Origin: Prosthecobacter sp.
Lineage (GTDB): Bacteria; Verrucomicrobiota; Verrucomicrobiia; Verrucomicrobiales; Verrucomicrobiaceae
NCBI GenBank assembly: GCA_025869455.1
Contig: JAOZVT010000448.1
Location: 1-7,157, forward strand
DNA: 7,157 nucleotides
Direction: 5' to 3'
In this document: one piece after another, positions 5,002 to 7,157 of the stretch
Numbering within the stretch: the stretch's first letter is position 1
Layout of the letters: each line of letters begins with the position of its first letter
The notes under the pieces: model-generated
The model's database searches: none
Told to the model about the DNA's origin: nothing
The model's input: the letters and a program-made list of their open reading frames with translations, nothing else
Program-made: the position numbers and the translations under genes

Positions 5002-5044
5002 TTCTCTGACAAAGGGTTGGCGTGTGGTTAGGGGGCGAGGGATT

Positions 5045-5104
5045 CCCCGTGGGGCGCACGCGTCTCGCGTGCTGTTTCCTGCGTCCTCGCGGGAAACCGT
5101 TCTG
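5045..5104 (+). repeat. Dispersed repeat B, copy 4
   Basis: Same unit as copy 1, with a one-base insertion (GCGTCCTCGC instead of GCGTCTCGC) that shifts any reading frame through it. This supports a non-coding nature. Confidence 0.82.
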
Positions 5105-5159
5105 GGAGGTCGATGGAAAGGACGCTTCGCGGGAGGCGGCGTGGGGTGGGGCGGACGTT

Positions 5160-5194
5160 GCGGACAGGTGCGCAGCCGCGAAGCGAATGTCCGC
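5160..5194 (-). repeat. Hairpin G, copy 2 (inverted)
   Basis: GCGGACA and TGTCCGC arms around a 21-base centre. Read on the minus strand it matches hairpin G copy 1 at 32 of 35 positions, with one compensated arm pair. Confidence 0.78.
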
Positions 5195-5271
5195 GCTCCT
5201 CTCGGGCTGCTCTGGCAGCTCGAAACCCCCAGACCATTCGCCCACCTGCTGGCGCGGATCAGGGAGAGGAG

Positions 5272-5348
5272 CACCGCAAGAGAGAGGAAGACCGCAGAGA
5301 AAGACCGTTGATAAATGCTTCTCTGCGGTCTTCTTATCTCTTGCGGTG
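5272..5348. repeat. Long inverted repeat (hairpin element C, copy 2)
   Basis: A 77-bp element like the one at 2942-3018: right arm 5319-5348 identical, left arm 5272-5301 with two substitutions. The loop differs but keeps its 17-base length. Flanking sequence on the right (GAATT...GTGGAC) is also shared with copy 1. Confidence 0.9.
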
Positions 5349-5377
5349 GAATTTTCTGGGTGGACGAGGTGCGTTGG

Positions 5378-5414
5378 GGCGGACGATGCCGACGAGACGT
5401 CGGCGCTCCCAGTA
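5378..5414 (+). repeat. Dispersed repeat A, copy 3
   Basis: Core palindrome at 5388-5404 with the GGGGCGGACGAT left flank and GCTCCCAGTA right flank, practically identical to copy 2. It ends about 30 bases beyond the stop codon of the 109-residue protein gene. Confidence 0.86.
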
Positions 5415-5442
5415 CGGATTGGCAGCTCGAGATGGAGGGCCT

Positions 5443-5772
5443 TCATTCGTCGGCCTCCTCGCGGCGGGGCGCGTTTTCGATGAGTTCATCCAGCGTGATG
5501 CTGAGCGCCTCTTGCAGCGCCTCCAGGGTTTCGTTCACCAGCTTATCCGGCTGCTCCACGTGTGGTTCACCACCCGCCCAGGCATTGGGGACAAACGCGA
5601 TGTCTAAGACGTCGCGATCCACCTCGCCATCCACGGGGGAATCGTGGCAATCATACGTGATGGCCAGCGGCCCGTAATACGCCACGCGCCGCACCCGCCC
5701 TGGCACGCGAGGCTCACGGACACGCCGTCCGCCCAAGGCGGGAGATGGCAGAGGATGGTAAAGGGTGTTCAT
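5443..5772 (-). CDS. Uncharacterised acidic protein, 109 residues
   Basis: I do not recognise a family. The N-terminal 30 residues are Pro/Arg-rich (LPSPALGGRRVREPRVPGR). A central part VAYYGPLAITYDCHDSPVDG (31-50) looks like paired beta strands, followed by DRDVLDIAFVPNAWAG. The last 35 residues (LVNETLEALQEALSITLDEL) form a clear acidic amphipathic helix with a charged tail. There is no signal peptide and no membrane segment. The frame lies outside the repeat families, and the start ATG is preceded by CTACCCC and a ten-unit heptamer array, the same leader type as two neighbours, which supports it as a real gene. A small protein of the phage or mobile-element type is possible, but this is only an inference. 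Confidence 0.65.
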   Translation of the reverse strand: MNTLYHPLPSPALGGRRVREPRVPGRVRRVAYYGPLAITYDCHDSPVDGEVDRDVLDIAFVPNAWAGGEPHVEQPDKLVNETLEALQEALSITLDELIENAPRREEADE

Positions 5773-5809
5773 GGGGTAGCGGATGTTTTGTGATGTTTAA
5801 CGATCTTTT

Positions 5810-5879
5810 TTTCAGGGATCGGGTTTCAGTATTCAGTGATCAGTATTCAGTGATCAGTTTTCAGGGATCGGTTTTCAGG
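5810..5879 (-). repeat. Ten-unit heptamer tandem repeat upstream of the 109-residue protein gene
   Basis: Ten contiguous 7-bp units. On the plus strand they alternate TTTCAGG/GATCGGG, TTTCAGT, ATTCAGT/GATCAGT (twice), TTTCAGG/GATCGGT, TTTCAGG. On the coding strand the consensus is ACTGAWN. The array starts 38 bases upstream of the ATG at 5772. It resembles the short heptanucleotide tandem repeats (STRR) known from cyanobacterial genomes in period only, not in sequence. Confidence 0.9.
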
Positions 5880-5958
5880 ACGAAGGCGGTGGTCAAAAGG
5901 GGCTCCTAGGTCCTAGTCATCCTATCTCAGCGCCGGGGTGGCGAGGCCCTGTGCGGTC

Positions 5959-5990
5959 TGCCCCAAGTAGGCCCGTTGCGCCGCAACTGG
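5959..5990 (-). repeat. Dispersed repeat E, copy 2 (inverted)
   Basis: Reverse complement of the CCAGTTGC-GCGCAACGGGC segment at 3128-3160, with small differences. It again lies next to repeat A. Confidence 0.78.
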
Positions 5991-6036
5991 CCAGGGTGCA
6001 CCACGAAAGCTCTCCGCCATCGAGCCACCAAGCCCT

Positions 6037-6362
6037 TACTGGGAGCGCCGACGTCTCGTCGGCATCGTTCGCCCCCTGAAAGATGCGTAACAAACGATGT
6101 CGAGTTTGTAGGCGGGATGTCATGGGAGGGCGAAGTGTGAGAACGGTTTCCCGCGAGACGCAGGAAACAGCACGCGGGACGCGTGCGCTCCACGGGGAAG
6201 TACTGGGAGCGCCGACGTCTCGTCGGCATCGTTCGCCCCCTGAAAGATGCGTAACAAACGATGTCGAGTTTGTAGGCGGGATGTCATGGGAGGGCGAAGT
6301 GTGAGAACGGTTTCCCGCGAGACGCAGGAAACAGCACGCGGGACGCGTGCGCTCCATGGGGA
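6037..6362. repeat. 164-bp tandem duplication carrying inverted repeats A and B
   Basis: Copy 1 is 6037-6200 and copy 2 is 6201-6362, in direct orientation with a 164-bp period. By eye I find one mismatch (C at 6193, T at 6357). Each copy holds repeat A (cores 6047-6063 and 6211-6227), a unique 76-bp piece, and repeat B (6141-6197 and 6305-6361), all inverted. The near identity points to a recent duplication, probably through unequal recombination or slippage. Confidence 0.95.
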
Positions 6363-6373
6363 TGCGCCCTGAC

Positions 6374-6670
6374 TCATTCGGGATCCTCACAGGGGGTGGT
6401 TTCCACGTGGTGACGATGACGGCTGCGGTGGCCTGCGTGATAGCGATTTTCCCGCAGGGTGGGCAGGAAGGCGTACAGGGTGCCGACCAGGAGAAAAAGC
6501 AGCAGCAGGACGCTGGCCACCGCCATGCCCCAGGTGGGCATGGCATCGAACTTAAACAGGATGGCCGCGCCGCTGGAGGTGAGCGTGGCACCACAGAGGC
6601 AGACGATGCATTGGCGGGCACCGGCCAGTTCTTCTTCAGCGCGGAGGAGGTCAAAATTGATGCGTTTCAT
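6374..6670 (-). CDS. Small membrane protein, 98 residues
   Basis: No family recognised. A short charged N-terminus (MKRINFDLLRAEEELAGAR) is followed by a moderately hydrophobic segment with a CIVCLCG cysteine cluster (21-27; hydrophobic to about 41), a strong transmembrane helix (about 48-70, AVASVLLLLFLLVGTLYAFL), and a basic, His/Arg-rich tail (about 71-90). It is probably inserted in the inner membrane with one or two helices; the three cysteines could bind metal or form disulfides. Its ATG overlaps the TGA of the preceding gene in an ATGA arrangement, a sign of translational coupling and a shared operon. The stop lies directly beside the duplicated repeat block. Longer in-frame extensions upstream run inside the preceding gene and are not credible. 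Confidence 0.72.
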   Translation of the reverse strand: MKRINFDLLRAEEELAGARQCIVCLCGATLTSSGAAILFKFDAMPTWGMAVASVLLLLFLLVGTLYAFLPTLRENRYHAGHRSRHRHHVETTPCEDPE

Positions 6671-7041
6671 GCGGCGGATTCGGGGAGGGAGTTCGTGGTG
6701 AAGGTGGCTGGACTGGTGGCGGTGAAAGAGGCTTCGGGGGGCGTCGTTTGAGGGGGCGTCTTGGGCGGCGGTGGCCGGTGCAGGCGGGCCTGCTGACGCA
6801 GCTTTTTTGCCTCCCGCCGCGCCAGGATCTGCCGCAGGGCACGGTAGGCTTTGGCCTGCTCGTTTTTCGGGATCTCCCCCTGTGCCACCAGCCACTCCAC
6901 AGCGGCGATCAAGCTGTGCGCGCGCTCCTCCATGAGGATGCGAATGATGGGCAGGTAGGGTGTCCAGTTTGAGCGTGAAAGCTGCTCCGGTGGCTGGGCC
7001 ACGCTGGCTTTTTGGATGAGGTCTTCGAGTCGTGTTTTCAT
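6667..7041 (-). CDS. Uncharacterised helical protein with Pro-rich tail, 124 residues
   Basis: No family recognised with confidence. Residues 1-87 are predominantly helical and charged: MKTRLEDLIQKASVAQPPEQ, then a core YLPIIRILMEERAHSLIAAV (29-48) and EWLVAQGEIPKNEQAKAYRA (49-68), then a basic helix LARREAKKLRQQARLHR (72-88). The last 36 residues are a low-complexity Pro/Thr/Ser tail. The core recalls small DNA-binding or mobilisation-type accessory proteins, but that is only an impression. It is the first gene of the minus-strand series in the window and overlaps the next gene by four bases. The ATG at 7041 is preceded by TTTCCACCC, with no Shine-Dalgarno. Confidence 0.7.
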   Translation of the reverse strand: MKTRLEDLIQKASVAQPPEQLSRSNWTPYLPIIRILMEERAHSLIAAVEWLVAQGEIPKNEQAKAYRALRQILARREAKKLRQQARLHRPPPPKTPPQTTPPEASFTATSPATFTTNSLPESAA

Positions 7042-7157
7042 GGGTGGAAAGGTGTGAGCTTCAGGTTTCTAAGTGGGAAGCGGGTTCAGCAGGAGAACGG
7101 AAAAGCACACAACATAACTCCAGTCAAACCACCACAACGCGAATGCAATCAGCGTCT
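7042..7157. other. Upstream region of the minus-strand series, nothing certain
   Basis: This is the leader of the first minus-strand gene. On the minus strand a TTGACT (plus 7122-7127) could be a -35 box, but no acceptable -10 box stands 16-18 bases from it. No repeats of the families listed for this window occur here. Confidence 0.3.

Larger units (their letters stand above)
5045..5414. repeat. Intergenic repeat mosaic (region III)
   Basis: The gap between the 109-residue protein gene and the ACP gene. In order it contains repeat B (5045-5104), hairpin G inverted (5160-5194), a central fragment of repeat D (5217-5256), long hairpin C (5272-5348) and repeat A (5378-5414). The order B-D-C-A matches part of region I, with an extra stretch inserted after B, so the two regions derive from a common composite. 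No gene is seen. Confidence 0.78.
5959..6362. repeat. Intergenic repeat mosaic (region IV)
   Basis: The gap between the membrane-protein gene and the 109-residue protein gene. It is an inverted version of parts of region I: repeat E inverted (5959-5990), then A and B inverted, then A and B again as a tandem duplication. The long minus-strand frames across it translate repeats only. The bases between 5880 and 5958 show nothing recognisable. Confidence 0.8.

Noticed and set aside
4719..5012. Longer ACP starting at a TTG at 5012
   Set aside because: The added 16 residues do not look like an ACP N-terminus; the ATG at 4964 gives the normal family length.
2781..6227. CRISPR array from the repeated GCCGACGAGACGTCGGC units
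   Set aside because: The copies are irregularly spaced, occur in both orientations, and the intervals are other repeats rather than unique spacers; no cas gene.
5917..6654. Minus-strand frame of about 245 codons across region IV
   Set aside because: It consists of an out-of-frame reading of the membrane-protein gene followed by the duplicated repeats; no coherent domain.

Overview
The window is about 7.2 kb of GC-rich bacterial DNA. One small plus-strand gene sits at the left end, and seven genes follow in a row on the minus strand. No rRNA, tRNA, integrase, transposase, CRISPR array or structural phage gene is visible. Three things fit a Verrucomicrobiota-type genome: starts without Shine-Dalgarno sequences, mosaic GC-rich palindromic repeats in nearly every gap, and heptamer tandem repeats in gene leaders. 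There is no taxonomic marker gene, so this assignment is an inference.

Left to right: a STAS-like (DUF4325-type) gene (plus, about 86-394); then, all on the minus strand, an AAA+ ATPase resembling the IetA half of ATPase/subtilase (ietAS) modules (572-1630), a zinc-ribbon DnaC/IstB-like helicase-loader ATPase (1721-2470), a repeat-filled gap (2471-3324), a 341-residue protein with a replication-adaptor-like C-terminus (3325-4350), a second repeat gap, a stand-alone acyl carrier protein (4719-4964), a third repeat gap, a 109-residue unknown protein (5443-5772), a fourth repeat gap containing a 164-bp tandem duplication, and a translationally coupled pair: a 98-residue membrane protein (6374-6670) and a 124-residue helical protein with a Pro-rich tail (6667-7041). 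Transcription on the minus strand runs from high to low coordinates.

The most coherent reading is a replication module like that of phages or plasmids: a candidate initiator/adaptor followed by a DnaC-type loader. Inside the candidate initiator gene there is an iteron-like array: five copies of G(T/G)CTGAA at an exact 21-bp period, plus two perfect palindromes built from the same heptamer. This placement recalls lambda-type phages, whose origin iterons lie inside the initiator gene next to the loader gene. The IetA-like ATPase follows the loader, and its usual subtilisin-like protease partner is absent. How the ACP, the membrane protein and the two unknown proteins relate to replication cannot be told from the sequence.

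The non-coding part is unusual in itself. Three gene leaders carry 7-bp tandem repeats of the ACTGAWN type just upstream of the start codon. The gaps are mosaics of at least seven dispersed palindromic repeat families that recur in both orientations.
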